DNA of 64,000 nucleotides. It comes from JBEKHT01 sp050012135. Lineage in GTDB: Bacteria > Chloroflexota > Anaerolineae > Anaerolineales > RBG-16-64-43. The notes under the pieces were generated by a model. It did not search any database, was not told the DNA's origin, and saw nothing but the letters and a program-made list of their open reading frames with translations. The stretch covers positions 61,660 through 125,659 of the forward strand of contig JBEKHT010000003.1 of the NCBI GenBank assembly GCA_050012135.1, given 5' to 3'. How positions within the stretch are numbered: position 1 is the first letter of the stretch; every line of letters begins with the position of its first letter. The position numbers and the translations under genes are program-made. Below, in pieces: positions 44,417 through 54,149 of this stretch.

Positions 44417-45502
44417 ATGCAATACCGAACTTTGGGCCGCTCAGGGTTGATCGTCAGCACAGTGGCATTGGGCACGATGCAATTCGGGAGCAAGATGAAT
44501 ATGGGGAATCTCGACCAGAAAGCCACAACCGAGATGATTCACTTCGCCGTCGGACACGGCATCAACTTCATTGATACCGCAGATGTCTACAGCCGGGGCG
44601 AGAGCGAGACGCTGGTCGGGCAAGCGATCAAGGGCAAGCGCGAGGAACTCGTGATCGCGACAAAAGTTCGCCTGCCGATGAGCGACGACAACTTCAATCG
44701 CAGCGGCGCGACGCGCGCCAACATCATGCATGAGGCAGAAAGCAGTCTGCGCCGCCTGCAGACGGACTATATTGACCTCTACCAGATCCACGGCTGGGAC
44801 AGCATCACCCCGCTGGAAGAAACGCTGCACACCCTCGATGACCTGGTTCGCCAGGGGAAAGTGCGCTACCTGGGCTTCAGCAACTATATGGCCTGGCAGG
44901 CTGCCATCGCCCTGGGGATTCAGAAAGCCGAACATCTGGAGCCGTTTGTCACCGCGCAGATGTACTACAGCCTGGTCGGGCGCGATTTGGAACACGAATT
45001 CATTTCCTTCGCGAAGTACAGCGGGATCGGCATTCTCGTATGGAGCCCCCTGGCGGGCGGCTTCTTGAGCGGCAAGTATTCGCGCGGCAAGCCCGCTGCG
45101 CCCTCCACTCGCTTTGCAGAGGCCGGGCAATTCGTCCCGTTCGACCTGGAGCGAGGCTACCGAACCGTCGAGGTGCTGGGAAAAGTGGCGCGGCGTCACG
45201 ACGTAGGCCCAGCCACGGTGGCCATCGCCTGGACGATTTCACGTCCGGCCATCAGCAGCGTCATCGTTGCGGCCAGGACGAATGAACACCTGCAGGAGAA
45301 CCTACGAGCCGCGGATCTCGAATTGAAGCCGGAGGATCTCCAGTTGCTTGATGAGGTGTCCGATCCGGGCACACCCTATCCGCGCTGGATGGTCCTGCAG
45401 CTTGACCAGGCAGAAGACCCTCGGCCGAAAGTATTGGAACCAGAACGCTTCGTGAAAGGCGGACCCTGGCGCGATCTTCGCGGAAGGCCGTTCAAACCCT
45501 GA
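44417..45502 (+). CDS. Aldo/keto reductase
   Basis: 361-residue NADPH-dependent oxidoreductase with the TIM-barrel AKR fold. Catalytic tetrad positions are visible: Asp and Tyr in FIDTADVYSRGESE, Lys in VIATKVRLP, His in YQIHGWD. The cofactor region is SRPAISSVIVAARTNEHLQE. N-terminal MQYRTLGRSGLIVSTVALGT is typical of the YajO/Tas-like group acting on carbonyl compounds including sugar-derived aldehydes. AAGGGAGGAG precedes ATG 44417. A single gene with no operon partners. Reduction of L-lactaldehyde formed from rhamnose is possible but unproven. Confidence 0.92.
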   Translation: MQYRTLGRSGLIVSTVALGTMQFGSKMNMGNLDQKATTEMIHFAVGHGINFIDTADVYSRGESETLVGQAIKGKREELVIATKVRLPMSDDNFNRSGATRANIMHEAESSLRRLQTDYIDLYQIHGWDSITPLEETLHTLDDLVRQGKVRYLGFSNYMAWQAAIALGIQKAEHLEPFVTAQMYYSLVGRDLEHEFISFAKYSGIGILVWSPLAGGFLSGKYSRGKPAAPSTRFAEAGQFVPFDLERGYRTVEVLGKVARRHDVGPATVAIAWTISRPAISSVIVAARTNEHLQENLRAADLELKPEDLQLLDEVSDPGTPYPRWMVLQLDQAEDPRPKVLEPERFVKGGPWRDLRGRPFKP

Positions 45503-46124
45503 TCGCGAGGGAAGGACCATCTCAAATCAAGCAGAGGCACGTTGCTCCTGTCGTGAAGAAGGGGGCGTGCTCGACCACACGGTCTTGGGATGGCCTCCGT
45601 GTTTCTAGGGGGAGAGAGCCCCAGGCAAGGTCTCCCGAGGTGCTAGCCTCGAATGCCCTCCCTGGCCACCCCACCGGTCCGGCGAACGAAACGGAGACTT
45701 CGCGGCTCACGGATAAAGGGAATTCTCTCGCGGTTGCCAGGGTTCCACTGCAGGAAGGACACGACCGGCAAGAAGTCCGATCACATCCCATTTCTTGCAT
45801 GTGAAGTGAATGTCCGCAGACGGCCGCGAGACCCGATGTGCTCTCGGTCGGTGTCTAAGTCGCAGAAAACCAGCGCCATGCTCGCTGGGCTGGGTGATTA
45901 GTCCAAGCGACCATAGCAACAGGCGGCCACGCCAAGCCTTATCCGGCCTCCTGACTCTCAGCCGGCAACGCTCGTCTCTGAAGGCAAAGGCTGCCGACAT
46001 GGCCGCATCCCTTGCATGCTGGACCTGAAGGAACCTGGTTTGTCTCAATCGACCTCAGGCCTGGCGTCGCTTCGCCAGGTCCATTATTGGCGCGGGCATG
46101 GCGTCCGCACTCGCCTGAACTCTC
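45503..46124. other. Intergenic stretch, no gene recognised
   Basis: About 620 bases between two convergent genes. Several short frames on both strands; none resembles a known family. Confidence 0.3.
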
Positions 46125-47036
46125 TCATGGCTTAGGATGGGCAACGAAGAAGTCCCATATGTTCCTGGAGGAGAAGGCCGAGCCTTCTGATCTGACTGGC
46201 CAGGCATGGCCCAATCCGGCGATCGTGTCCAATTCGACCGCCGTGCCGGCCCGGCATGGAGCATAGACGGTGCGGGTCAGATCTCCCTCCTTCTCCACTT
46301 GGGGCGCCCCGGTACAGCCATCCAATTGCACCCAGGTCGCGATGCCGTACTCCACGGGCGGATATTGCTCGCCGTAGCCGCTGAGCCCATCGCCGGCATA
46401 GGGGACATCCTGATCGCTCAGTCCATGCACGTGAATCAGGGAAACTGGTTCCTTCGGCTGGCACGGACCGTAGTAGAAGAAGACCCCTGCGATCGGCGCG
46501 ATGGCTGCAAACGTGTCGGACATTTCGCAGGCGAGGCGATAGGCCAGCATCGCTCCGTTCGCGAATCCCGTGGCGTAGATTCGTTTGGCGTCGAAGGGGG
46601 CGATCGTTCCCAGGTCTGAGAGGATTTCGCGGACAAAGGCCGCTTCGTCAACATTGTTGATCGCGGCGTATCCGCAGCACCCGCCAGCGTTCCACGAGGG
46701 GCTGCTGCCCGTTCCATTGGGATAGACGACAACAAAACGGCCTGCATCGGCAATCTCATCAAAGCCCGTGTCACGGCGGGCGACATCAGCAGACTGAGCG
46801 AACCCGTGGAAGACGAACACCAGGGGCACCGATCGATGTCTATCTAGGCCCGTCGGAATGTGGAGGAGATAGGTCCGGGCTAGTCCGCTGACGGTCAGGG
46901 TGCGCTCGACGTCCCCGGATTGGGTCGAGGGAGCCGGGGTCGTCGTGAACCCGACCGGGGTGCGGGTGCAAGCTCGCGTGCTCGCCAGCAGAACCGCGGC
47001 GATGATCGGGAGCAGGCAGCTTCCGAGATCTTTCAT
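46125..47036 (-). CDS. CE1/LpqC-like esterase homologue lacking the nucleophilic Ser
   Basis: About 303 residues from ATG 47036 (a longer frame starts at 47087). The first 25 residues (KDLGSCLLPIIAAVLLASTR) are a signal or lipoprotein-type leader, so it is exported. The domain matches poly(3-hydroxybutyrate) depolymerase/feruloyl esterase LpqC proteins: PLVFVFHGFAQSADVA (oxyanion region), VVYPNGTGSSPSWNAGGCCG, IHVHGLSDQDVPYAG (Asp) and GLGHAWPV (His). The nucleophile motif, normally GxSNG, is GFANG: codon GCG at 46560-46562 puts Ala159 where Ser is expected. It is therefore either a non-catalytic binding homologue or a recently inactivated enzyme. Confidence 0.82.
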   Translation of the reverse strand: MKDLGSCLLPIIAAVLLASTRACTRTPVGFTTTPAPSTQSGDVERTLTVSGLARTYLLHIPTGLDRHRSVPLVFVFHGFAQSADVARRDTGFDEIADAGRFVVVYPNGTGSSPSWNAGGCCGYAAINNVDEAAFVREILSDLGTIAPFDAKRIYATGFANGAMLAYRLACEMSDTFAAIAPIAGVFFYYGPCQPKEPVSLIHVHGLSDQDVPYAGDGLSGYGEQYPPVEYGIATWVQLDGCTGAPQVEKEGDLTRTVYAPCRAGTAVELDTIAGLGHAWPVRSEGSAFSSRNIWDFFVAHPKP

Positions 47037-47498
47037 TGCCTCATCGCACCTCGCCAACTGGCCGGAGGGTCGAGTTTCAAGGCCCAAGGAATGCCGGCCT
47101 CAGCGGCGGCAGGGTGTTACCGTAGTCGTCGGTCATGTCCCCGTGATCACGAAGGCCCAACTCCTCGGGAGCATTCCACTTTTCCTGAGTTCCTTTTCCC
47201 TTCAATTCAATCTACACGCCAGCCGATGCCGACACAAGTGGCAGATTGCACCACCTGTCATATTGCAGGAAACTGGCGCAAGTCCGAGAGCGTCGACAAC
47301 GCGCGGCAGAATGACCCGAAGGCTCCGCTGAGGTATACCCGCCGACAATCCCGAATGCAGCGGCTCTGCTGAGGCCTTGCCTGCAGGAGGCGGATCCAGA
47401 CGGACGGCGCAGCCCGGGCCCTCGGAGTAAACTAGGTCCGGTCAAAAGCCCGTCCCAGAACCTCCGATTCAGGTACTCCCCCTTTTCGAAAGCCAGCG
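47037..47498. other. Intergenic stretch between divergent genes
   Basis: About 460 bases that should hold promoters of the esterase (leftward) and of the transporter (rightward). I could not identify either with confidence. Confidence 0.3.
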
Positions 47499-48146
47499 AT
47501 GGACACCGGTATTGGTAGGAACCTGAGCGTCCGCGATGGAGTTCGGATCGAGATCTTCACCATCGTCTGGATGGTGATGGAAGGGGCCGTCTCGATCGGT
47601 GCGGGGCTGGTCGCTGGAAGCGTCCTTCTCTCCGCATTCGGCCTCGATAGCCTCATTGAACTGGCTAGCGGAGCCATACTCCTGTGGAGGCTCTTGGTGG
47701 AAGCGAGAGGCGGCAGCCGGCACGGGGTCGAGCGAGCCGAGCATGCCGCCGTTTGGGTTGTTGGGATTGCACTTGCTCTTCTTAGCATCTACGTTTTCCT
47801 TACCGCCCTCAATGGTCTGTTCCGTCAGCAAGGCCCAGAGAGTTCGCCGGTCGGAATCGGCGTCACCTTGGCGGCAATCATCGTGATGCCGTGCCTTACC
47901 ATCACAAAGCGGCGCATCGCGGCGCGAATTCAGAGTGATGCTCTCAAGGGGGATGCGGCAAGCAGTCTGACGTGCGCCTACATGGCAGGTACGGTGCTGT
48001 TCGGTCTCCTAATCAACACTTTCCTTCATTGGTGGTGGGCGGAGCACGTAGCCGCGCTTGTTTTCTTGTTCTGGCTGGTTCGAGAGACACGTGAAGTCAT
48101 GGAGGAGGCCATAACGCACGGGCCTGAAGACCGAGCTCGACAGTAG
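47499..48146 (+). CDS. Short CDF-like cation transporter
   Basis: 215-residue polytopic membrane protein with about six hydrophobic segments. It resembles the membrane half of cation diffusion facilitators: LLSAFGLDSLIELASGAILL carries the helix-2 Asp, and QSDALKGDAASSLTCAYMAG carries the helix-5 Asp of the metal site. The cytoplasmic C-terminal domain of standard CDF proteins (about 290-300 residues) is missing, as in a known group of short bacterial homologues. Metal specificity unknown; Zn, Fe or Mn export is possible. The start ATG 47499 has no strong ribosome binding site (GAAAG only). Confidence 0.75.
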   Translation: MDTGIGRNLSVRDGVRIEIFTIVWMVMEGAVSIGAGLVAGSVLLSAFGLDSLIELASGAILLWRLLVEARGGSRHGVERAEHAAVWVVGIALALLSIYVFLTALNGLFRQQGPESSPVGIGVTLAAIIVMPCLTITKRRIAARIQSDALKGDAASSLTCAYMAGTVLFGLLINTFLHWWWAEHVAALVFLFWLVRETREVMEEAITHGPEDRARQ

Positions 48147-49407
48147 CCGGAATCGGGAGTCAAGGCTTTCTCGCGCTCATTCGCGGAACTTCACACTTTA
48201 CCCAACCACGTATATAGAGACAATGGGCATGTTCCCGATTCTTTTCGAGCGATGACAAAAGGAACCACTATTCGACACGATGAAACTGCGCTCAAGAGTA
48301 GCAATGGCCGGTCAGATCCCATGAAGGGGCAACCGGATGGCGAGAGCGGGCCGCTCTGCATGAGGTTCCCCCAGAACTACGAGAGGAGGATTCGCCGCGT
48401 ACCCACCCCTGGCCGACTGAGCCAGCGCGCCTGGAAGACCGTCTTAGGCGAAATCTCGCCTGATCCCCGAAGAAAGTGACTGCCCACATAGCCCTGGGGC
48501 ACGACACCGATATTGACAATTCAGCCGACAAATCCTTGAACTGAAGGCCACTAACGCCTCCGGCGCGCGGAGCTCAACTAACAACCAAGGAGTTTGAGGG
48601 CAGCCCGATTCGGGAAGGAAGAGTCTGAAAAGAGCCTTCCTGCAGGTTTCGAGAGCGAATTCGGCTCCCATCAAGGGGCAAGGTCTCTGACTCGAACGCA
48701 CCGTGTCCAAGTCAGGACCTCCCTCGCAGAGAATGAGGGTGATCAGATCCACATCACCTTCCTGCTGTGCAACCCCTGGCTCGTATCCTGAGGACAAGCC
48801 CGAAGGGACTGGCACAGACTCCGCCATGGTGAGTGGGGAAGCTCAGACCGCCCAACTGGCCGCCCCAGCCGGTGGTGCGGGACTAGCCTGTCCTTCGGTC
48901 CATGGCGGAGCGGAACCATCGGCATCCGGGCTTACAAGGCTTCGTTCGGAAGCGCCAGCCTCACACGGACATTCAATCCCACCGAGGGCGCCTGCCAGCG
49001 CGCGGCTCAATTGGCCTTGGCGAAGCTTGCCATTGAGACGAGCTGCGAGCTTTCGCCCGCCTCCTCTTCCCTCAGGCTTGGTTGCGGAGATTCCATACCC
49101 ACGAGACTCAAGCCGCACCAACCGGAGCAGCGTCAATCCTGCGGACCACACAGGCGGCAGGGTCTGTCATTCCGATAGATCTCTTGCAACTCGGCTGAGA
49201 CCCAGGCCTTGACCGAACGGTGGCGATGGCGGTACAACCAACTGCGGTTCACCGGCTCCCCAAGGCGACGGCCATCACCATCCAGGTCCCGTTTCCGATC
49301 ATCCCAACGGCCTCCGAAACCGGTCCCCGAAGGATACACAAGATGGCACTAAAGGCACGTGCGGTCAGGGTGGCGCTTTTGACAAGAAGACAGAGGAGAA
49401 GGATGTG
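48147..49407. other. Long stretch without a confident gene
   Basis: About 1.26 kb. It includes the second copy of the 61-base repeat (48311-48371). Longer frames such as 48703-49212 (+) are rich in Ser/Pro/Arg and look like chance frames of GC-rich DNA. No known family recognised. Probably decayed mobile or gene debris. Confidence 0.35.
48311..48371. repeat. 61-bp dispersed repeat, copy 2
   Basis: Counterpart of 24380-24440 in the same orientation; shares GCGAGAGCGGGCCGCT and GTCAGATCC. No transposase fragment was recognised next to this copy. Confidence 0.5.
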
Positions 49408-50574
49408 ATGGAACCAGCGGATCGGCAGCGGTTCATCAAGGGCCTACAACGCGCCTGGCACCAAGAGCAGGCCGGGGTGCGAACGTATCGCGCCCTGGCC
49501 GAACACGAGCCAAATGAGGCCCGCCGTCAGGTCTTGTTGAAGTTGGCCGAGGTTGAACGTCAGCACGGCGAACGATGGGCGGCACGCCTGCGCGAGCTGG
49601 GCGCAGTGCTGCCTGCCGATCGCGACCCCCTGCGAGATCAGATTTGGCGGTGGGTCCTCGTGCAGAGCGGCACGGATAACGCCCTAAAACGGATCGAGAG
49701 CAGCGAGGAGACAGACGCTTCAATGTATGCGTCGCTCGCCCAGTTGGCTCCAACTGAAGCCGACCACGAGGCGATTCAATCCGTGCAGCGTGACGAACAA
49801 GGCCACAGCCGCGTAACGGGGCAGGCCAGCCATACCACCATGGAACCGATCGGCGTGCAGGCCAGACTGGATGTGATTCTTCATCGGGAGAGCTGGCACA
49901 GGCAGGGCGGTGGCTGGATCGGGCAGGCTGTCTACGGAGCGAATGATGGCCTTGGGTCCGTCTTTGGGATCGTGTCAGGAGTGGCTGGCGCGACGGCGGG
50001 GGGCCCGGCTGTGCTGATCGCGGGCCTGGCGGGCATGTTGGCCTCAGCTCTGTCCATGGGCTCAGGCGCGTACCTCGCCACCAAGGCGGAGCGCGAGGTG
50101 CACGAGGCAGAGATCGCGCGCGAGCGAAAAGAATTGGAGCTAGACCCCGAAGAGGAAAAGGAAGAATTGGCCTTGTTTTACCAGCTCAAGGGCGTGCCCG
50201 CACCCGAAGCGCAGACCCTGGCAACGCACCTGGTGGCGCAACCCGAGTCGGCCCTCAAGACGCTGGCCAGCGAAGAACTCGGTCTGTCGGAACAGTCGTT
50301 CCCCAATTCATGGACAGCAGCTCTGTCAGCCTCGCTCTCCACGGCCCTTGGGGCGATCATCCCGATCATCCCGTTCTTTTTCATAAGAGGCTATCCCGCC
50401 ATCCTGGCCTCATTCGCAATCAGCACTCTGGCTCACTTTTCGATCGGCGCAGCCAAGACGGTCGTGACCGGGTTGAGCCCGTGGCGCAGCGGTGCAGAAA
50501 TGACCATCGTCGGCTTGGGCGAGGCGCTGATCACGTACGGGCTGGGTCTCGCTCTTGCGCCGCTGGTGGGCTAG
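49408..50574 (+). CDS. Erythrin-vacuolar iron transport (Er-VIT1) protein
   Basis: 388-residue membrane protein combining an N-terminal rubrerythrin-like four-helix ferroxidase domain (residues 1-150; metal motifs EVERQHGERW and RDEQGHSRV, each an ExxH) with a C-terminal VIT1/CCC1 iron/manganese transporter domain (GANDGLGSVFGIVSGVAGAT, then SMGSGAYLATKAEREVHEAE). Related MbfA proteins oxidise Fe(II) and export iron, protecting against peroxide. ATG 49408 with AGGAG nine bases upstream is preferred over GTG 49405. The acidic loop ELDPEEEKEE between helices is typical of VIT proteins. It stands alone. Confidence 0.9.
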   Translation: MEPADRQRFIKGLQRAWHQEQAGVRTYRALAEHEPNEARRQVLLKLAEVERQHGERWAARLRELGAVLPADRDPLRDQIWRWVLVQSGTDNALKRIESSEETDASMYASLAQLAPTEADHEAIQSVQRDEQGHSRVTGQASHTTMEPIGVQARLDVILHRESWHRQGGGWIGQAVYGANDGLGSVFGIVSGVAGATAGGPAVLIAGLAGMLASALSMGSGAYLATKAEREVHEAEIARERKELELDPEEEKEELALFYQLKGVPAPEAQTLATHLVAQPESALKTLASEELGLSEQSFPNSWTAALSASLSTALGAIIPIIPFFFIRGYPAILASFAISTLAHFSIGAAKTVVTGLSPWRSGAEMTIVGLGEALITYGLGLALAPLVG

Positions 50575-51170
50575 GATCCCGCGGGCCCGCCCGATCGGAG
50601 AGAAAGTGGACGTCGACGATTCTGCAGAAAGGGTAGGCCCAAGCCAGGAGCCGGGCAGCCATCTATGGCTGCGGTGCAACCGACGGCCTCGCAGGTGGGA
50701 CACTGATCTTTCCATGTTGGCGCACAGGCACCGGCTGCGGCGCCCTCGCGAGGATCGTCCTTTACGGCACGCAAGTGCACCAGCTGCATTGGAGACAGTG
50801 GCCCAGAAGGTTCTCGCAATGTCGCGCGGCGTGCAACGTCAGGTCAAGCACGCAGGGCAAAGCCGGTCACAGGATGGGTCTCTGGGATTGAGATCCTGGT
50901 TCAACCACCCGGCCGATGGAGCTGTGCCCCAAACGAGAATGCCTTGCTCCGAAGGCATCCGTGATCCAAAGGGAGGCTGACCTCCCGCGGCCGGAGGCGG
51001 ATGCGCAGGAACCATCAGGGCACTGGGCCATGGGCCATCAACTCCCGTGCAGATGAGTTGAGGATTCGCGGGATTCCGGACTTGGGCGAGCGGTCCGCGC
51101 CTTGACGGGGCCCGGACATTTGCTGGCGCCTGTCAATAGTGCTGGACGTCTGTTCCAAACGGAGGCTGCC
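50575..51170. other. Intergenic stretch, no gene recognised
   Basis: About 600 bases before the UspA gene. Short frames on both strands lack similarity I can name. Confidence 0.3.
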
Positions 51171-51620
51171 ATGTACAAGAACATCCTCGTTCCACTCGAT
51201 GGTTCGAAGAGGGCAGAGGTGATCCTTTCCCACGTCGAACAGCTGGCCCGCCTTTTTCAGGCCAAAGTCGTCCTCTTGCAGGTTGTTGAACCTGTCTACG
51301 TCGATTCGGAACTCCCCGAGACGGCCATGGGCTTGAGTCAGGAACTCACGCGGCAAAAAGCAGACGAGGCCGCCTCCTACTTAGCCGGCTGCCAGGGAGT
51401 ATTCCGCGAGAAGGGCATCCAGGCTGTGACCCGCGTCGAGCTCGGGCCAGTCGTCGGGACGATCATCCGGGTCGCCGAGCGCGAGGGCTCCGATTTGATT
51501 GCGATGACCAGTCATGGCCGGGGCGGCCTGGCGCGTGTGTTCTACGGCAGCGTGACAGCCGGCATTCTGCAACGGGTGGACCGGCCGTTGCTGATCATCC
51601 GATCCACAGGGAACGAATAG
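51171..51620 (+). CDS. Universal stress protein (UspA family)
   Basis: 149-residue cytosolic UspA domain: MYKNILVPLDGSKRAEVILS at the N-terminus and the ATP-binding motif TSHGRGGLARVFYGSVTAGI near the C-terminus (G-x2-G-x9-G-S/T pattern), so it is of the nucleotide-binding type. ATG 51171 has GGAGG seven bases upstream; an extended frame from 51102 is less likely. Function in stress tolerance is known only generally. Confidence 0.9.
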   Translation: MYKNILVPLDGSKRAEVILSHVEQLARLFQAKVVLLQVVEPVYVDSELPETAMGLSQELTRQKADEAASYLAGCQGVFREKGIQAVTRVELGPVVGTIIRVAEREGSDLIAMTSHGRGGLARVFYGSVTAGILQRVDRPLLIIRSTGNE

Positions 51621-51821
51621 TCAGCGAAACGCCTCTCAGGCGTCCCAAGGCAACCGGGGCGGTTTCGACCGCAGACTCCAACTCGAACAGGCCGCCCCGG
51701 TCCTTGAAAAGGGCCGTGTTGTCGATAGTGCATTTCCGATCGGTCCTGAGGATGGACGGGAACGCTTGATTCTTGCTCGAAGCAGGATCCCAAGAATCTC
51801 AACCTTAGCAAGGGGTCACCC

Positions 51822-52526
51822 ATGCAGGACATCCTAAAGATCATCCAGGAGAGGCACTCTGTCCGGATGCCCTTCGATCCGGAACGCCCGATTGCCAGAC
51901 AAGAGCTACGGCAGATTCTGGAAGCGGGGCGCTGGGCGCCCACCGCCCACAATATGCAGAACTTTGAAATCATCGTCGTCGACGACAAGAGAATCCTGGA
52001 GGAGATCGGAAACATCAAGAGCCCGATCTCCGATACCTTCATCCAGGAGAACTACCAGCAGCTGTCCTTTTCAGAAGAAGAGCTGCTTCATAGGAAAGTT
52101 GGGCTCCTGGGGACCATGTTCCCCCCTTCCTGGAGGACACCCGGCGTCAAACCGGTTGCGGAAGAAGGTAGATCGCGGCCTTTTCCGGTCTGCCCCACCC
52201 TGCTGATTGTGCTTTACGACCCCAGCAAAAGGGCGCCTGCTTCGGAGGGGGATTTCCTGGGCATCATCAGCCTGGGCTGTATGATGGAGAACCTGTGGTT
52301 GATGGCCAATTCGTTAGCTATCGATTTCCACATCGTCAGCGCCCTGGCGAGCCGCCCGGTCGAAAAAGAGGTTAAGCGCATCCTGGCTGTTCCCGACCAT
52401 CTGAGAATTGCCTTCAGCGTTCGCTTAGGTCATGCCGCTGCGGCGCCCTCGCGCTACTTGAGGGTTCGCCGGGATATAGAAGATTTCAGCCACCATAACC
52501 GCTTCGGAAACAAGGGGATTGAATGA
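51822..52526 (+). CDS. Nitroreductase-family flavoprotein
   Basis: 234-residue FMN-dependent oxidoreductase. FMN-binding features: IIQERHSVRMPFDPERP near the N-terminus with the conserved Arg-Ser, EAGRWAPTAHNMQNFEIIVV, and the C-terminal GCMMENLWLMANSLAIDFHI plus RIAFSVRLGHA. Between residues 70 and 130 it has an insertion (FSEEELLHRKVGLLGTMFPP) not present in minimal nitroreductases. Substrate unknown. No clear operon partner; a broken SDR remnant follows 30 bases downstream. Confidence 0.88.
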   Translation: MQDILKIIQERHSVRMPFDPERPIARQELRQILEAGRWAPTAHNMQNFEIIVVDDKRILEEIGNIKSPISDTFIQENYQQLSFSEEELLHRKVGLLGTMFPPSWRTPGVKPVAEEGRSRPFPVCPTLLIVLYDPSKRAPASEGDFLGIISLGCMMENLWLMANSLAIDFHIVSALASRPVEKEVKRILAVPDHLRIAFSVRLGHAAAAPSRYLRVRRDIEDFSHHNRFGNKGIE

Positions 52527-52556
52527 GGATGGGCGTTACTTGTAAGGGACTTGATT

Positions 52557-52652
52557 ATGACTCCAAAAGCAACCCTGATTGCCGGAGCCAGCGCTGGAAT
52601 TGGCGCGCCGACCGCAAAGCTGCCGCAAAGAGGGGCTCGCTTCGTAGAATAG
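52557..52652 (+). pseudogene. N-terminal remnant of a short-chain dehydrogenase
   Basis: ATG 52557 encodes 31 residues (TPKATLIAGASAGIGAPTAK and a few more) with the SDR cofactor motif GASAGIG, then a TAG at 52650. No further SDR sequence follows. A small remnant after the nitroreductase gene. Confidence 0.6.
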
Positions 52653-52946
52653 CGATCTCACAGGAACATCTATTCAGTTCTTCCCCTCAGCAAAGGTGGA
52701 TAACCCTGCACCATTAGCTATTTCCCTGGCCAAAGAGGCTTGCCCTGAGCAGATCCAGTCGCCCCCGCTGAAGGATTGCTGCGAAAGCTGAGGGCGAAAT
52801 TCTTCGGCGCACAGGACCGCAAGGACCCGGAAAGCGGTCCTCCCCTGGCGATCCGAGACCAAGACCTCCATCGCGGCCTCCCCCTTGCAGTCCAGACGAC
52901 CTCAGCCCTGCCTGGCTCGTGATAGGCATCACACCCGAGCGAGCGA

Positions 52947-54149
52947 ATGGACAGTTTGCTGGGTGTAGAATCCCGCCCTCAACCGAAGTCCAAGTCCGGA
53001 GAATGGGGGAAAAGGTTGTTCGACAAGACTAATCGTTCTCGCCGAGAATTCCTGCGAGGTCTAGCTGGGGCAGTTGCCGCCGGTCTCCTGGAGCAAGCTT
53101 GCCGCGCTCTGGGCGTGCAGCCATCGACCGCTTACTCCACGCCCTCGGCTACTCCCCTTCTGCCGCTCACAGAATCGGCGACCCCATCTGCCGCCCCGCT
53201 TCCCACGCCAAGCGCCACAGCCCTGCCCTCTCCAACACTCGCCTCGATGATCGGTCGCGTTGCGCTGGTGGAGACCGAGGACCGGGCGGAGGGGGTCCGC
53301 CGGGCGCTCGAGCTCCTCGGCCTCAACCCGGTCCAGGGTAAGCGAGTGCTGATCAAACCGAATTACAACACGGCCGACCCCGCGCCCGCCTCGACGCATC
53401 CGGATGTCTTGCGTTCATTGGTCGCATGGGTCCGCGATTCGAGCGCAGGGTCTATTTCGATTGGGGATCGCAGCGGAATGGCGGTCACTCGCCAGGCGAT
53501 GCAGACGGCGCAAGCCTTCTCCATCGCCAAGCAGTACGGCCTGAGCACGGTTGTGTTTGACGAACTAGGGTTGGACGGCTGGGTGCGGCAGATGCCGCCC
53601 GGGAGTCACTGGAGACAGGGGTTCTACTTTGCCCGCCCGGCCCTGGAAGCCGAGGCCGTCGTCCTGGCCTGCTGCCTGAAGACCCACCGCTTCGGAGGGC
53701 ATTTCAGCCTCTCGCTCAAGGATGCGGTCGGCATGGTCGCCAAAGCCGTGCCCGGCGATGGCCACAACTACATGACCGAGCTGCACAACTCCCCCAATCA
53801 GCGCAGCATGATCGCTGAAGTCAACACGGCCTACACGCCCGCGCTGATCGTGATCGATGGGGTGGATGCCTTTGTGCAGGGCGGCCCGGAGACGGGCACC
53901 AAGGTCCATTCGAAGGTGGTTCTGGCCGGGGCGGATCGCGTGGCGCTGGACGCGGTAGGAGTCGCCCTGCTGCGGTACTACGGGACGACTGCTGAGGTGA
54001 GCGGTGGACCGGTCTTCGGCCAGGAACAGATTGCCCGGGCCGTCGAGCTCGGGTTGGGGGTGAACAGCCCTCGGGAAATTCAGATCATAACCGGCGACGC
54101 GCAGAGCGAAGACTACGCCGCTGCCCTGCGACCCATCCTGGGCGCTTGA
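52947..54149 (+). CDS. Tat-exported DUF362-domain protein
   Basis: 400 residues. A twin-arginine signal SRREFLRGLAGAVAAGLL (about residues 31-48) is followed by a Ser/Thr/Pro-rich linker and a DUF362 domain from about residue 100 (MIGRVALVETEDRAEGVRRA; RVLIKPNYNTADPAPASTHP; LKTHRFGGHFSLSLKDAVGM; AGADRVALDAVGVALLRYYG). DUF362 proteins are uncharacterised. The Tat signal implies folding, probably with a cofactor, before export, but this copy shows no CxxC ferredoxin motif. ATG 52947 leaves a 30-residue polar extension before the RR motif, so the start could be later. Confidence 0.82.
   Translation: MDSLLGVESRPQPKSKSGEWGKRLFDKTNRSRREFLRGLAGAVAAGLLEQACRALGVQPSTAYSTPSATPLLPLTESATPSAAPLPTPSATALPSPTLASMIGRVALVETEDRAEGVRRALELLGLNPVQGKRVLIKPNYNTADPAPASTHPDVLRSLVAWVRDSSAGSISIGDRSGMAVTRQAMQTAQAFSIAKQYGLSTVVFDELGLDGWVRQMPPGSHWRQGFYFARPALEAEAVVLACCLKTHRFGGHFSLSLKDAVGMVAKAVPGDGHNYMTELHNSPNQRSMIAEVNTAYTPALIVIDGVDAFVQGGPETGTKVHSKVVLAGADRVALDAVGVALLRYYGTTAEVSGGPVFGQEQIARAVELGLGVNSPREIQIITGDAQSEDYAAALRPILGA

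Noticed and set aside
47240..47265. CTTCH, a CxxCH haem-like motif in a short frame
   Set aside because: Only a 48-codon frame with no cytochrome context; a chance motif.
48703..49212. 169-codon plus-strand frame
   Set aside because: Ser/Pro/Arg-rich, no domain, no ribosome binding site; probably a chance frame.
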